This document shows positions 41,844-51,879 of a stretch of 64,000 bases of DNA, piece after piece. Within the stretch, counting starts at the first letter, position 1. Each line of letters starts with the position of its first letter. The position numbers were made by a program, and so were the translations under genes. The stretch comes from an uncultured Alphaproteobacteria bacterium (lineage in GTDB: Bacteria > Pseudomonadota > Alphaproteobacteria > HIMB59 > GCA-002718135). The stretch is from NCBI GenBank assembly GCA_902614395.1, contig CACMKW010000004.1:36278-100277 (forward strand). The letters are read 5' to 3'. Below the pieces are notes generated by a model that did not search any database, was not told where the DNA came from, and saw nothing but the letters and a program-made list of their open reading frames with translations.

Positions 41844-42686
41844 TCAACTTATGTGATCTAATACTTTGTATAAAGTTTCTTTAAGATCTTTTCTATGAGA
41901 AACAATATCTACCATCCCATGATCTTTTAGGTATTCAGCTTTTTGAAAATCTACAGGTAATTCTTCTCTGATTGTGTCTTGTATAACTCTTTTGCCTGCA
42001 AAACCAATTGTAGCGCCCTTTTCTGCTATTGTTATATCACCTAACATTGCGAAAGAAGCTGTTACTCCACCAGTAGTAGGTTCAGTAAGAACAACGATGT
42101 AAGGTATATTATTTTCATTTAACAGATCAACAGCAGCAATAGTTCTAGGCATTTGCATTAAGCTTACAATTCCTTCCTGCATTCTTGCCCCACCAGATGA
42201 GGTAACAATTACGTAAGGCAATTTGTTTTCTATAGCAATTTTTGCACCTTTAACTATTGCTCCACCAACTGCTCTACCCATAGAACCACCCATGAATTCA
42301 AAATTCATTAGTCCCGAGATAATTTCTTTATCTTTAATTTTTCCTTTTATAAGAATAAAAGCGTCATCTCTATTTGTTTTTTTTCTGTATTCTTTTAATC
42401 TATCTTTATATTTTTTTTTATCTGTGAACTTCAGTGGATCGTCTGAGATTTTATCTGGGATAATTTCACTATAATCACCATCTTTGAAAAATAATTTTAT
42501 CCTATCTTCTGCAGACATTCTAAAATGATAATTGCAATTTACACAAACAAATAAATTTTCTTTTAGATCTTTATGATGTATCATATTTCCACATGACACA
42601 CAATTATTCCATAATTTCTCTGGAACACTTCTTCTTTTAACAAGCGAGGATAGTTTAGGTTTTACAAAATTTGTTAACCAATTCAT
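41844..42686 (-). CDS. accD: Acetyl-CoA carboxylase carboxyltransferase subunit beta
   Basis: Transfers the carboxyl group to acetyl-CoA, the first committed step of fatty acid synthesis. N-terminal four-cysteine zinc finger (NCVSCGNMI ... FVCVNCNYHF, about residues 28-50), then the crotonase-like core with GGSMGRAVGGAIVKGAK, SSGGARMQEGIVSLMQM and EPTTGGVTASFAMLGD. 280 residues. Overlaps trpA by four bases. Confidence 0.97.
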   Translation of the reverse strand: MNWLTNFVKPKLSSLVKRRSVPEKLWNNCVSCGNMIHHKDLKENLFVCVNCNYHFRMSAEDRIKLFFKDGDYSEIIPDKISDDPLKFTDKKKYKDRLKEYRKKTNRDDAFILIKGKIKDKEIISGLMNFEFMGGSMGRAVGGAIVKGAKIAIENKLPYVIVTSSGGARMQEGIVSLMQMPRTIAAVDLLNENNIPYIVVLTEPTTGGVTASFAMLGDITIAEKGATIGFAGKRVIQDTIREELPVDFQKAEYLKDHGMVDIVSHRKDLKETLYKVLDHIS

Positions 42687-43477
42687 ACTTTAGTTCCATC
42701 TTTCAAATCTTTTGAAAATTTATTTATTTCTGACAACATCTTATTTTTATTATTTAAATTCTCTTCAATAATTTTAATTATACTTGAGCCAACAACTGCA
42801 CCATCAGCTATTTTACATATATTGTTAACATCAGTTGAGTTTTTAATACCAAATCCTGGTACAACTGGTAAGTTCGTATGTTTTTTGATAAAAGCAACTG
42901 ATTTTTTAAGTTCTTTGAGATCAGCAGATTTTTGTCCAGTAATTCCCATAACACTAACATAATATAAAAAACCACTAGCATTTTTTAATATTAACTTAAG
43001 TCTCTCTTCGTCAGTTGTAGGAGTAATTAATCTAATTAAATCAATATCATTTTTTTTAAGCTCATTGATTAAATCTTCATCTTCTTCTGGTTGTAGATCT
43101 ACAATTATTAAACCGTCAACTCCATTTTCTTTACATTTTTTTACAAACTTCTCAATTCCATAATATAAAATCAAATTATAGTAACCCATTAAAATAATAG
43201 GAAGATCACCTTTTATTTTCTTTGCCTCGGAGGCTAAAGAGAAAATATTTTCTAAATCAATTCCTTTACTTATCGCTCTATTACTTGATAATTGAATTGT
43301 TGGACCATCAGCCATTGGATCAGAAAAGGGCATTCCAATTTCAATAATATCAGCCCCATTATTAATTATTGTATTAATAATTTGTAAACTTGTTTCGAAA
43401 TCAGGATCGCCACCAGTAACAAATGTTACTAGTTTTTTTTTATTATTTTTAAATGCCTGACTAATTAAATTAGTCAT
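42683..43477 (-). CDS. trpA: Tryptophan synthase alpha chain
   Basis: Cleaves indole-3-glycerol phosphate to indole. TIM barrel of 264 residues with catalytic Glu in IIEIGMPFSDPMADGPTIQ and catalytic Asp in the same stretch; VDGLIIVDLQPEE and the phosphate site GFGIKN are also seen. It abuts trpB with no gap and overlaps accD by four bases. trpC, trpD and trpE are not in the window. Confidence 0.97.
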   Translation of the reverse strand: MTNLISQAFKNNKKKLVTFVTGGDPDFETSLQIINTIINNGADIIEIGMPFSDPMADGPTIQLSSNRAISKGIDLENIFSLASEAKKIKGDLPIILMGYYNLILYYGIEKFVKKCKENGVDGLIIVDLQPEEDEDLINELKKNDIDLIRLITPTTDEERLKLILKNASGFLYYVSVMGITGQKSADLKELKKSVAFIKKHTNLPVVPGFGIKNSTDVNNICKIADGAVVGSSIIKIIEENLNNKNKMLSEINKFSKDLKDGTKV

Positions 43478-44686
43478 TTAAATCTTTATGTTTAATTCAT
43501 CAGCTATTGTAAAAATATCTTTATCTCCTCGGCCACACATGTTCATGACAATAATTTTATCTTTACTATAGTTTTTTGCTATTTTCTTTAACACGGCTAA
43601 TGCATGCGCTGGTTCTAAAGCTGGAATTATGCCTTCTAATTTACAACAATATTGAAAAGCTTCCAGCGCTTCTTTGTCTGTTGCCGACATGTATGTCACT
43701 CTCTTTTCCTCAAATAAAAATGAATGTTCCGGCCCAATTCCTGGATAATCTAAGCCTGCTGAAATGGAATGAGCCTCCTGAATTTGCCCAGATTTTGATT
43801 GTAATAAATATGTTTTATTTCCATGTAATACACCTGGCTTACCACCTGTTAAACTTGCTGCATGCTTATCAGTTTTAATACCATGCCCTGCTGCTTCAAC
43901 AGCAATCATTTCAACATTTGAGTCATCTAAAAATTCATGAAATAATCCTAAGGCATTTGAACCACCACCAATACATGCCATTAATAGATCTGGAGCCTTT
44001 CCTTCCAGTTCTTCAATTTGTTTACGAACTTCCTTGCCAATTACAGATTGAAAATCTCTGACCATAGCGGGGTATGGATGTGGTCCTGCAGCGGTCCCAA
44101 TTATATAAAAAGTATCTTTAACATTTGTTACCCAATCTCTTAATGCTTCATTCATAGCATCTTTAAGTGATTTTGATCCAGTAGAAACTGATCGTATTTC
44201 TGCGCCGAGTAATTTCATTCTGAAAACATTTGGAGATTGTCTTTCTATATCCTTTTCTCCCATATAGACTATGCATGGCAAACCAAATAGAGCACAAACT
44301 GTTGCTGTTGCGACACCGTGCTGTCCTGCACCTGTTTCAGCTATAATTCTAGACTTACCCATTTTTTTTGCCAATAAAATTTGTCCCATACAATTATTTA
44401 TTTTATGTGCACCTGTATGATTTAATTCATCTCTTTTAAAATAAATTTTTGGACCTCCAAGATCATTACTAATTCTTTCAGCAAAGAAAAGAGGACTTGG
44501 TCTACCAACGTATGTTTTTAAATAATGATTAAATTCATCCACAAAATTTTTATCATTTTTTATTTTTTCATATTCTTTTTCTACCTCAAGTATCAAGGGC
44601 ATTAAGGTTTCTGAAACATATCTTCCTCCAAATTGACCAAAATAACCTTTTTCATTTGGATAACTTTTATATGTATTTTTAAGCAT
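43478..44686 (-). CDS. trpB: Tryptophan synthase beta chain
   Basis: PLP enzyme joining indole and serine. PLP lysine in [13 protein letters not shown], substrate loop [13 protein letters not shown], phosphate-binding GGGSNALG, and the C-terminal SGRGDKD-like [10 protein letters not shown]; 402 residues, the TrpB1 type. [12 protein letters not shown] opens the protein. Overlaps trpF by eight bases. Confidence 0.98.
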   Translation of the reverse strand: MLKNTYKSYPNEKGYFGQFGGRYVSETLMPLILEVEKEYEKIKNDKNFVDEFNHYLKTYVGRPSPLFFAERISNDLGGPKIYFKRDELNHTGAHKINNCMGQILLAKKMGKSRIIAETGAGQHGVATATVCALFGLPCIVYMGEKDIERQSPNVFRMKLLGAEIRSVSTGSKSLKDAMNEALRDWVTNVKDTFYIIGTAAGPHPYPAMVRDFQSVIGKEVRKQIEELEGKAPDLLMACIGGGSNALGLFHEFLDDSNVEMIAVEAAGHGIKTDKHAASLTGGKPGVLHGNKTYLLQSKSGQIQEAHSISAGLDYPGIGPEHSFLFEEKRVTYMSATDKEALEAFQYCCKLEGIIPALEPAHALAVLKKIAKNYSKDKIIVMNMCGRGDKDIFTIADELNIKI

Positions 44687-45308
44687 TTTTTAATTTATCG
44701 ATAAAATTATTTATAATGTGATTATCTTTAATGCCAAGCTCTTTTTCTACTCCAGAGGATAAATCTACACCAAACGGATTGATATCATTAAGAATTTCCT
44801 GAATATTTTTTATAGTAATCCCACCTGATAAAAACCATGGTTTATCTGTATTCAGATTTTTTAATATATTCCAATCGAAACTTTTTGCATTACCTCCAGG
44901 TAACTCTTTTTTCATTGGTTTATAATCAAATAAAAAATAATCTGAACTTTTGTAGTTACTAATTTTTCTTAAGTCATTTTTATTACCAATAGATATTGAT
45001 TTAATTACTTTCACTCCAATTCTTTTTAAAGTTTTAATATATTCCTCATCTTCTGATCCATGTAATTGTACGTATTTCAGTCTAACCTTTTTTATTATAT
45101 CTTCTATTTCATTAATATTTTTATTAACAAAAACACCCACACCATTAATATTTAAATTTTCAGATTTTTTTTGTAAATTACTTGCATCTTCAATTGATAT
45201 ATTCCTTGGGCTTTTGGGATAAAATATCATTCCAAAAAAATCTACACTATTATGCTCACAGCAGATTAGTGTATCTTCATTTCTAATTCCACAAATTTTA
45301 GTTATCAT
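44679..45308 (-). CDS. trpF: Phosphoribosylanthranilate isomerase
   Basis: Amadori rearrangement in tryptophan synthesis. Small TIM barrel of 209 residues with catalytic Cys in [34 protein letters not shown], catalytic Asp in [15 protein letters not shown] and GVDLSSGVE. Starts two bases after pyrF. The order trpF-trpB-trpA is standard in alphaproteobacteria. Confidence 0.95.
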   Translation of the reverse strand: MITKICGIRNEDTLICCEHNSVDFFGMIFYPKSPRNISIEDASNLQKKSENLNINGVGVFVNKNINEIEDIIKKVRLKYVQLHGSEDEEYIKTLKRIGVKVIKSISIGNKNDLRKISNYKSSDYFLFDYKPMKKELPGGNAKSFDWNILKNLNTDKPWFLSGGITIKNIQEILNDINPFGVDLSSGVEKELGIKDNHIINNFIDKLKNA

Positions 45309-45310
45309 TA

Positions 45311-45994
45311 TTAAATTAAACTTTTATTAATTTCTTTTAAAGTTTTAAGTGGATCTCTGGCTTTAGTTATTGGTCTTCCAATGACTAAATAATTTGCTCC
45401 TAGCTTTAAAGCTTTTTTTGGGGTTTCAACTCTCTTTTGGTCATCACTTTTTAATTTATTAGTAATCCTAATCCCAGGCGTGACAATTATAAAATTTTTC
45501 CCAACTATTTTTCTTATATGTTTTATTTCCTGAGGACTGCATACAACTCCGTCAAGTTTATTTTTTTTTGCTTCTTGAGCAAATTTTTTTACTAATGTTG
45601 ACACATTTTTTTGATTATAATATTTTTTAGTTTGATCACTATCTAAACTAGTTAAAATTGAAACTCCTAAAATCATTGTATTTTTTTTATTTGCTTTTGA
45701 CACTATCATCATATCATCACCACCAGATATATGAATTGTAGTAAAAAGTGGTTTCATTTTAATTAAAGCCTCCAATCCCTTCTCTACTGTATTAGGTATA
45801 TCGTGTAATTTTAAATCAAGAAATATTTTGGGACAAATAGAATAAACTTTTTTATAACCCTCTAAGCCAAAGTTATAAAAAAATTGGTAACCAATTTTAA
45901 AAGCGTAAACATCTTTTTTTAATATTTTTACTAATTTGATTGTCTTATTTAAATTATTGCTATCTAAAGCTACAATTATTTTTTTAGACTTCAT
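45311..45994 (-). CDS. pyrF: Orotidine 5'-phosphate decarboxylase
   Basis: Last step of UMP synthesis. TIM barrel of 227 residues; the catalytic Lys-Asp tetrad lies in FLDLKLHDIPNTVEKG, with IVALDSNN at the start, VTPGIR and LVIGRPITKARDP (phosphate site) at the end. It shares 11 bases with the end of ihfB, so its start lies inside that gene. Confidence 0.95.
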   Translation of the reverse strand: MKSKKIIVALDSNNLNKTIKLVKILKKDVYAFKIGYQFFYNFGLEGYKKVYSICPKIFLDLKLHDIPNTVEKGLEALIKMKPLFTTIHISGGDDMMIVSKANKKNTMILGVSILTSLDSDQTKKYYNQKNVSTLVKKFAQEAKKNKLDGVVCSPQEIKHIRKIVGKNFIIVTPGIRITNKLKSDDQKRVETPKKALKLGANYLVIGRPITKARDPLKTLKEINKSLI

Positions 45995-46292
45995 CTTCTA
46001 TAGGAGAATTAGTAAAACCATTTATCTTTCTATGTAATACCTTTCCAATTTTAAAATGTAATTTAAAGCTTTTATTTTTATATAATTTTTCATTTGTTTT
46101 TGGATTTCTTACTATTTTTTCTTTATTTATTTTTCTACTTATTGTTCCAAAACCTCTTATTTCTATATTTTGACCATTACGTAATGAGTTTGACATTTTT
46201 TTTATAAAGATCTCAAAAAGATCAACTATATCCTCGAAGCTTAAATTATTATGTTTTTTATGTAATTTTTCTAGGATTTGAGATTTTAACAT
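45984..46292 (-). CDS. ihfB: Integration host factor subunit beta
   Basis: DNA-bending architectural protein, one half of IHF. 102 residues with the HU/IHF fold: LKSQILEKLHKKHNNLSFED at the start, then IEIRGFGTIS and NPKTNEK with the intercalating Pro of the beta arm. Position next to rpsA and pyrF is the usual one for ihfB, which favours it over HU. It has a slightly long C-terminal tail. sppA and lapA, often neighbours, are absent. Confidence 0.9.
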   Translation of the reverse strand: MLKSQILEKLHKKHNNLSFEDIVDLFEIFIKKMSNSLRNGQNIEIRGFGTISRKINKEKIVRNPKTNEKLYKNKSFKLHFKIGKVLHRKINGFTNSPIEDEV

Positions 46293-46297
46293 TAATC

Positions 46298-47998
46298 CTA
46301 TTTTTTTAATACTGATCCTAAAATATCACCTAAGGACGCTCCAGAAGTACTCGATCCGTATTTATTAAGAGCTTCTTTTTCATCTCTAATTTCTAGTTCT
46401 TTAATTGAAAGATTTACCATTCTATTTTTAGAATCTATAGATAAAATTACTGAGTCAACTTTTTCATCAAGTGCAAATCGCTCGGTCTTATTTTCATTTT
46501 TATCGTTAGATAAATTTGATCTTTTTATAAATCCAAATATCTGTTTCTCTTTATCTAATTCAATCTTTAATCCCTTCTCATCAATATTGATAATTTTACC
46601 GGTTATTTTTGAGTTTAAAGGATTTGCTTCAATAAAATCTTGGACTGGATCATTATTTAAATGTTTAACTCCTAGGCTAATTCTCTCTTTATCTGCATTA
46701 ATATCAAGAATTTTAACTTTTATTTTTTCACCTTTTTTCAGGTTTTTTATAATTTTTTCACATTCTTTTTCATCCCAATTTAAGTCTGAAATATGAACCA
46801 TTCCATCTATTTCATCTATAACTTTAACAAATATTCCAAAATCTACTATGTTTACTATTTCTGTCTCAAAAGTATCATTAATTTTGAATTTATCTTTAAG
46901 CTTAGTCCATGGATTTTCTTTCATTTGTCTCAAGCTACAGTTTACTCTCTTTTTATCATCATCAATATCTAAAACTAAAACCTCTATTTCATCATTGATA
47001 TTAATAATTTTTGAAGGATGAGGTGGTTTTTTTAACCAACTAAGTTCATTCAATGAAATTATGCCATCAAAATTATTATTTATTATTAAGTGAACGTTAT
47101 TATCATTCATACTAATTACTTTAGCTAAAACCTTATCATTATTTTTAATATTTTCATTTACTTTGTCCCAAGGGTTTTCAGTTAACTGTTTAATCCCAAG
47201 ACTCAATCTTGATAATTCTTCATCGAATTTCAAAACTTTTATTTTTATTGTAGAATTAAGTTCTAGTACATCTGAAGGGTTGTTAATTTTTGTCCATGAT
47301 ATGTCTGTTACGTGCACTAGCCCATCAATACCTCCCAAATCTATAAATGCACCATAATCAGTTATATTTTTTACTTTGCCTTCAATTATAGATCCTTCTT
47401 TTATATTTTTAAGCAGTTCAGATCGTTGTTCTTTTAGTTCACTTTCAGTTATAGCTTTTCTTGAAACAACTATGTTTCCTCTGTATTTATCCATTTTTAG
47501 AATCATTAGTTCTAAAGGTTTGTTTAATAACTCTTTTGTATCTTTTATTATCTGCCTGGTTTCAATTTGACTTCCAGGTAAAAAAGCAATAACACCATCT
47601 AAATCAACACTCATTCCACCTTTAACTCTGTTAAACGGAACACCTGTAACCACTTTATTTTCATTAAAACTATTTTGTAGATTATGCCAGGCTTTCTGTT
47701 TTACAGCTTTTTCTCTTGAAAGTAATGTTTCACCATTAGCATTGTCGACATTTTCAATAAAAACTTCTGTTTCGTCTCCAACTTCAACCTCTGTTTTTTG
47801 TCCAGGTCTTGAAAACTCACTTAGTGGGATACGACCCTCACTTTTTAGTCCAACATCAATGGTGACAACTTCATTCTCTATTGAAATTATTTTACCAGTT
47901 GCAATGCTTTTTTCTTTTGCTGAAGAATTTTTCAATGAATTATCAATCAGAGTATCGTATTCAGAATTAGAGATTTTGGTTTGCGCTTGTTGATCCAT
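46298..47998 (-). CDS. rpsA: 30S ribosomal protein S1
   Basis: mRNA-binding ribosomal protein that aids initiation on messages with weak Shine-Dalgarno signals. Six S1 domains can be traced (about 34-100, 118-185, 203-272, 288-358, 375-445, 460-530); the third is the clearest (VKNITDYGAFIDLGGIDGLV). The tail YGSSTSGASLGDILG is the alphaproteobacterial S1 ending. 566 residues. It is buried in the middle of a long run of biosynthetic genes, one base after cmk and five before ihfB. Confidence 0.97.
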   Translation of the reverse strand: MDQQAQTKISNSEYDTLIDNSLKNSSAKEKSIATGKIISIENEVVTIDVGLKSEGRIPLSEFSRPGQKTEVEVGDETEVFIENVDNANGETLLSREKAVKQKAWHNLQNSFNENKVVTGVPFNRVKGGMSVDLDGVIAFLPGSQIETRQIIKDTKELLNKPLELMILKMDKYRGNIVVSRKAITESELKEQRSELLKNIKEGSIIEGKVKNITDYGAFIDLGGIDGLVHVTDISWTKINNPSDVLELNSTIKIKVLKFDEELSRLSLGIKQLTENPWDKVNENIKNNDKVLAKVISMNDNNVHLIINNNFDGIISLNELSWLKKPPHPSKIININDEIEVLVLDIDDDKKRVNCSLRQMKENPWTKLKDKFKINDTFETEIVNIVDFGIFVKVIDEIDGMVHISDLNWDEKECEKIIKNLKKGEKIKVKILDINADKERISLGVKHLNNDPVQDFIEANPLNSKITGKIINIDEKGLKIELDKEKQIFGFIKRSNLSNDKNENKTERFALDEKVDSVILSIDSKNRMVNLSIKELEIRDEKEALNKYGSSTSGASLGDILGSVLKK

Positions 47999-47999
47999 A

Positions 48000-48635
48000 T
48001 TAAATTTTATCCAACAATATATTTATTTGATTAATTGTATCTTTAAAACTACCATTATTATTAATTATATGTGATCCTTTAGGTATCACTAGTGGTGAGT
48101 GTTTCCGTAATTTATCTTGTTTATCTCTCAATTTAATATCTTTCAAAATTTTCCGGTATATAGACTTTTCACCACTATCAATCAACTGTTTATATCTTCT
48201 TTTAGCTCTAATTTCAGGATTTACATCTATATATAGTTTTAAATCGGCTTTTTTGAAAACCACAGATCCAATATCCCTTCCATCAATAACAAAACCTCTC
48301 ATTTTTTTATTTTTATTTACAAAATTGTACTGTAATTTATTTATAAACCTTCTAACACAATTATGAATTGCTATTTTTGATGCAAGCTTACTTATAGCTT
48401 GTGTTCTGATATGATTACTATTTCTAAAAGAAATTTGATCAATTTCTTTTAATTTATTTTCAATTTTATTAATATTTTTAATATCTATTTTTTCAATTAA
48501 AAAAATTAACGCTAACCTTCTATATAGTATACCTGAATCTAAATGATTTAATTTCCATTTTTTAGATATGTATTTTGCTATTTTTTCTTTTCCAGAAGCT
48601 GCAGGGCCATCTATAGTAACTATTAACTTTTTCAA
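48000..48635 (-). CDS. cmk: Cytidylate kinase
   Basis: Phosphorylates CMP and dCMP. P-loop is the Cmk form TIDGPAASGKEKIAK; LDSGILYRRLAL (family LDTGxxYR), VIDGRDIGSVVF, and the C-terminal arginine-rich lid RAKRRYKQL and LRDKQDKLR match. 211 residues. Overlaps aroA by four bases; aroA-cmk-rpsA is the conserved proteobacterial order. Confidence 0.95.
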   Translation of the reverse strand: MKKLIVTIDGPAASGKEKIAKYISKKWKLNHLDSGILYRRLALIFLIEKIDIKNINKIENKLKEIDQISFRNSNHIRTQAISKLASKIAIHNCVRRFINKLQYNFVNKNKKMRGFVIDGRDIGSVVFKKADLKLYIDVNPEIRAKRRYKQLIDSGEKSIYRKILKDIKLRDKQDKLRKHSPLVIPKGSHIINNNGSFKDTINQINILLDKI

Positions 48636-49930
48636 AAAATATTACCACCTAAATTTTTAAATTCATTTTTAAATGTGGGAAAACTTGTATTTATAGAGTC
48701 TGCATCTTTAATATTTAAAGGACCTAATTTTGTACCCATTATACAAAATGCCATAGCTATACGATGGTCAAAATTAGTTTGTATCAAATTATTTTTTATT
48801 TGATATTCATTACTAGGAAAAATAAACAAGTCATCATTATCAGATTTACAATTAACACCACAATTTTGTAAGTTAAGTAATATTAATTTTAGTCTATCAC
48901 TTTCTTTTACTCTTAATTCTTTTAATCCACGAAATACACTTGGAGAATTAGCAAATGAAGCAGCAATTGAGAGAATTGGATATTCATCTATCATTAAATC
49001 AGCAAATTCTGGACCTAATTCGCACCCATGTAAATCAGAACTTATAACCTCAATATCACAAATATTTTCACTATTATTTATTCTATTATTAATTAATTTT
49101 ATCTTAGCTCCCATTTTTTTTAATGCTAAAATTATTCCATTTCTAGTGGGGTTATTATTAATATTTTTTAGAATTATTTTTGAATTTTTGTTTATTAGAG
49201 CAGACACAATAAAAAAAGCACTACTTGATAGATCATTTGGTACATCAATATCATTACCAATTAGTTCTTTTTGACCAATAATTTTTATAATTTTTTTACT
49301 ACCTATTTTATTCATTTCTATATTTGCACCAAATGATTGTAACATTATTTCTGTATGATCTCTTGTTACTTTGTTTTCAGTAATTATTGTTTGACCTTTT
49401 GTGTTTAAAGCAGCTAGTAACAAACCAGATTTAATTTGAGCAGATGGAATTTTTAAATCAAAATTTACAGCTTTTAAATTACTTCCTTCAATAGTGACAG
49501 GTAAAGATCCTTTAGTCGTATAAATTTTGGCATTCATCTTACTCAAAGGCTCTGAAATTCTTTGCATGGGTCTACTGGATAGCGATTTGTCACCTGTTAA
49601 AATAGATTTAAACTTCTGTGAAGACAAAAGTCCTGTTAACAACCTAGCACTTGTTCCAGAGTTTCCAAGATAGATTTCTCCATTAGCTTTATTTAGGGAG
49701 TTCAACCCTTTGCCTCGAATAATTATTTTGTTTTGATTTTCTTCAATTTTAACCCCCATAGATTTAAATGCATTAAGTGTATGCAAAACATCATCAGATT
49801 TTAAAATATTATTTATTTCACAAATTCCATTTGAAATGGCTGGAATTATTATAGATCTATGTGATATAGATTTATCTCCAGGTATTTTCGGGATTCCATT
49901 GATGCCTTCTGTAATAACATTGCTTATCAT
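48632..49930 (-). CDS. aroA: 3-phosphoshikimate 1-carboxyvinyltransferase (EPSP synthase)
   Basis: Sixth step of the shikimate pathway. N-terminal IPGDKSISHRSIIIPA, the PEP-site loop YLGNSGTSARLLTGLL, SRPMQRI, and catalytic region LMIDEYPILSIAA and LRVKESDRLKLI are present along 432 residues. The opening resembles class II enzymes, but the loop keeps glycine (GNSGTS) where the CP4 type has alanine. It starts one base after lptB. Confidence 0.95.
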   Translation of the reverse strand: MISNVITEGINGIPKIPGDKSISHRSIIIPAISNGICEINNILKSDDVLHTLNAFKSMGVKIEENQNKIIIRGKGLNSLNKANGEIYLGNSGTSARLLTGLLSSQKFKSILTGDKSLSSRPMQRISEPLSKMNAKIYTTKGSLPVTIEGSNLKAVNFDLKIPSAQIKSGLLLAALNTKGQTIITENKVTRDHTEIMLQSFGANIEMNKIGSKKIIKIIGQKELIGNDIDVPNDLSSSAFFIVSALINKNSKIILKNINNNPTRNGIILALKKMGAKIKLINNRINNSENICDIEVISSDLHGCELGPEFADLMIDEYPILSIAASFANSPSVFRGLKELRVKESDRLKLILLNLQNCGVNCKSDNDDLFIFPSNEYQIKNNLIQTNFDHRIAMAFCIMGTKLGPLNIKDADSINTSFPTFKNEFKNLGGNIF

Positions 49931-49931
49931 G

Positions 49932-50675
49932 TTAGAGTTGAAAATTTGAACCTAGATAAAATTTTTTAATTTTCTCATCTTTCACAGCTGATATTGGATC
50001 GCCTTCATAAAATATTGCTCCTTCATTAACAATATAAACTTTATCAACAATTTTAAGAGTTTCTCTTACATTATGATCAGTAATTAGTATTCCGATATTC
50101 CTAAGTTTTAACTTTTTTATTATTATCTTAATTTCTTCAATAGATACTGGATCAATTCCTGTTAAAGGTTCATCAAGAAGTAAATATTTTGGGTTGGTTG
50201 CAAGTGTTCTTGCAATTTCAAGTCTGCGTCTTTCTCCTCCAGATAGCACAACTGATTTTGACTTTCTAACATGATTAATATCAAACTCATTTAATAGATT
50301 TTGTAATAATATATTTTGTTTATTTTTATCTTTCTCTTTTATTTCAATTATTGATAAAAGGTTATCTTCAACATTCATGCCTCTAAAAATTGATGCTTCT
50401 TGAGGAAGATAACTTATACCAAGTTTTCCTCTTAAATAAATTGGTAAATTTGAAACATCTACCTTATCTAATATTATACTGCCACTGTCTGGCTTAACTA
50501 AGCCAACTATTATGTAAAATGTTGTGGTTTTACCAGCACCATTTGGACCTAATAATCCCACAATTTCGTTTCTATTTATTGAAATACTAATATCTCTTAC
50601 AACCTGCTTGTTGCCATAAGTTTTTGAAATTTTTTTAATTGTTAAACCATTATCTAAAATATTGAATTTACTCAT
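49932..50675 (-). CDS. lptB: LPS export ABC transporter ATPase LptB
   Basis: Energy source of the Lpt bridge that carries LPS to the outer membrane. Walker A GPNGAGKTT followed by TFYIIVGLVKPDSG, Q-loop SYLPQEASIF, signature LSGGERRRLEIART, Walker B YLLLDEPLTGIDP. These are LptB-specific in detail, and lptA and lptC lie just upstream. 247 residues. lptF and lptG, the membrane partners, are not here. Confidence 0.97.
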   Translation of the reverse strand: MSKFNILDNGLTIKKISKTYGNKQVVRDISISINRNEIVGLLGPNGAGKTTTFYIIVGLVKPDSGSIILDKVDVSNLPIYLRGKLGISYLPQEASIFRGMNVEDNLLSIIEIKEKDKNKQNILLQNLLNEFDINHVRKSKSVVLSGGERRRLEIARTLATNPKYLLLDEPLTGIDPVSIEEIKIIIKKLKLRNIGILITDHNVRETLKIVDKVYIVNEGAIFYEGDPISAVKDEKIKKFYLGSNFQL

Positions 50676-51429
50676 TATTTTGAATTATTACTTTTACCTT
50701 ATTTTGATTTTTTGATTTAATTTTATATGAATTATTTCTAGTATCAAGGGTGCCGTAGTCACCTGTTATTTTTTCTTCATTACGAATAATTATTACATCA
50801 TCTATTAATTCAATAATTGAGGTATCATGGTCAAAATTAATTTTTTTTGCGTACATTTCAGTATCATTATTTTTGACATAAGAGATATTTTTATCGATTA
50901 CTTCTAAATATGTTATTTCCTTTTCATTAGCTTTTTCAGAGAAGTTTCCATTAATTGTCTCTGCTTTAATGATTATATTATCATTAATTAATTTAGAGTT
51001 TGTACCTTTTAACAAAAAATCACCATTAAGATTATTAACTTCTATAAAACCATCTGAGAACATCTTAACATCATTAGTTACTAATTGTGACCCCTCTCCC
51101 TCAACTTTTATTTTTTCAACTTCTACCTTAAAGTTTAAAAAATTACCACTTCCACTTGTTTCAAATTCATTAGAGTTAAAATCCACATTACCATATGCAT
51201 CAAGTTCAGAAATATCATACAAACTTTCATCAAAATTGATTTTTACTTCATCTGCACTTAATGTAAAACTATCTGAAACAATTTTTACATTTTGTTTTAA
51301 TAAATAAAATTTTTCATTTTGAAAGACTTCAATACCATCTTCTGTGGTAATTTCTGTTTCGCCTATCTCTCTTGCACTTAAAGTTATTGAAATCAGAAAT
51401 ATTATTATAATATTTATAATTAATTTCAT
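50668..51429 (-). CDS. lptA: LPS transport periplasmic protein LptA
   Basis: Beta-jellyroll protein forming the periplasmic LPS bridge (OstA/LptA domain). A signal peptide (about 1-18, KLIINIIIIFLISITLSA) leads to a long series of short beta repeats such as YLLKQNVKIVSDSFTLSADEV and EGEGSQLVTNDVKMFSD. At 253 residues it is longer than E. coli LptA (185), so it may carry extra strands. Sequence identity is low; its place between lptC and lptB carries much of the weight. Confidence 0.85.
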   Translation of the reverse strand: MKLIINIIIIFLISITLSAREIGETEITTEDGIEVFQNEKFYLLKQNVKIVSDSFTLSADEVKINFDESLYDISELDAYGNVDFNSNEFETSGSGNFLNFKVEVEKIKVEGEGSQLVTNDVKMFSDGFIEVNNLNGDFLLKGTNSKLINDNIIIKAETINGNFSEKANEKEITYLEVIDKNISYVKNNDTEMYAKKINFDHDTSIIELIDDVIIIRNEEKITGDYGTLDTRNNSYKIKSKNQNKVKVIIQNNE

Positions 51430-51878
51430 TTTAATATTATATATGAATTACCATAAAAAATTATTTTATTACCTTTATCATGAATATTGAATCCATCAGA
51501 AGTAATTGTAGCATTTTTTGATTTAAACATTGACTTTGTTTTACTTTTTGCAGTTTGTTTATCTCTATTAAAAATTACTTTTTCAGTCTCAATACTGAAA
51601 TCATTAGACTTAAATCTTACATTTTCATTTAATAAAACTTCATCTTTATTTATGAAGTTGCCTTGAGAAGCAGTTATATAAATTTTTTTGGAGTTATTAT
51701 TTATAGAAAATTTTGGTTCAGAAATATCTGCATTAGACGAATTTTTTATTGTATCTTCTATAATAATATTATTATTTAGATTTATTTGTTTGAAAAAAAT
51801 AATTATTAGAAATAAAAAAATTATAATTGCACCAAATAGAATTATAAATTTTCTATTTATGTGTAAAAAGAAATTCAA
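51426..51878 (-). CDS. lptC: LPS export protein LptC
   Basis: Bitopic inner-membrane protein linking LptBFG to LptA. One N-terminal membrane helix (about 11-30), then a periplasmic domain with the LptC-type lines KIYITASQGNFINKDEVLLN and DFSIETEKVIFNRDKQTAKS. 150 residues, a little short of the family. It is weakly conserved, so the call relies on the order kdsD-lptC-lptA-lptB, which is standard. Confidence 0.83.
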   Translation of the reverse strand: MNFFLHINRKFIILFGAIIIFLFLIIIFFKQINLNNNIIIEDTIKNSSNADISEPKFSINNNSKKIYITASQGNFINKDEVLLNENVRFKSNDFSIETEKVIFNRDKQTAKSKTKSMFKSKNATITSDGFNIHDKGNKIIFYGNSYIILK

Positions 51879-51879
51879 A

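Noticed and set aside
50969..51307. A 112-codon plus-strand frame inside lptA
   Set aside because: Serine- and leucine-rich antisense shadow of a gene in a conserved operon; no recognisable domain.
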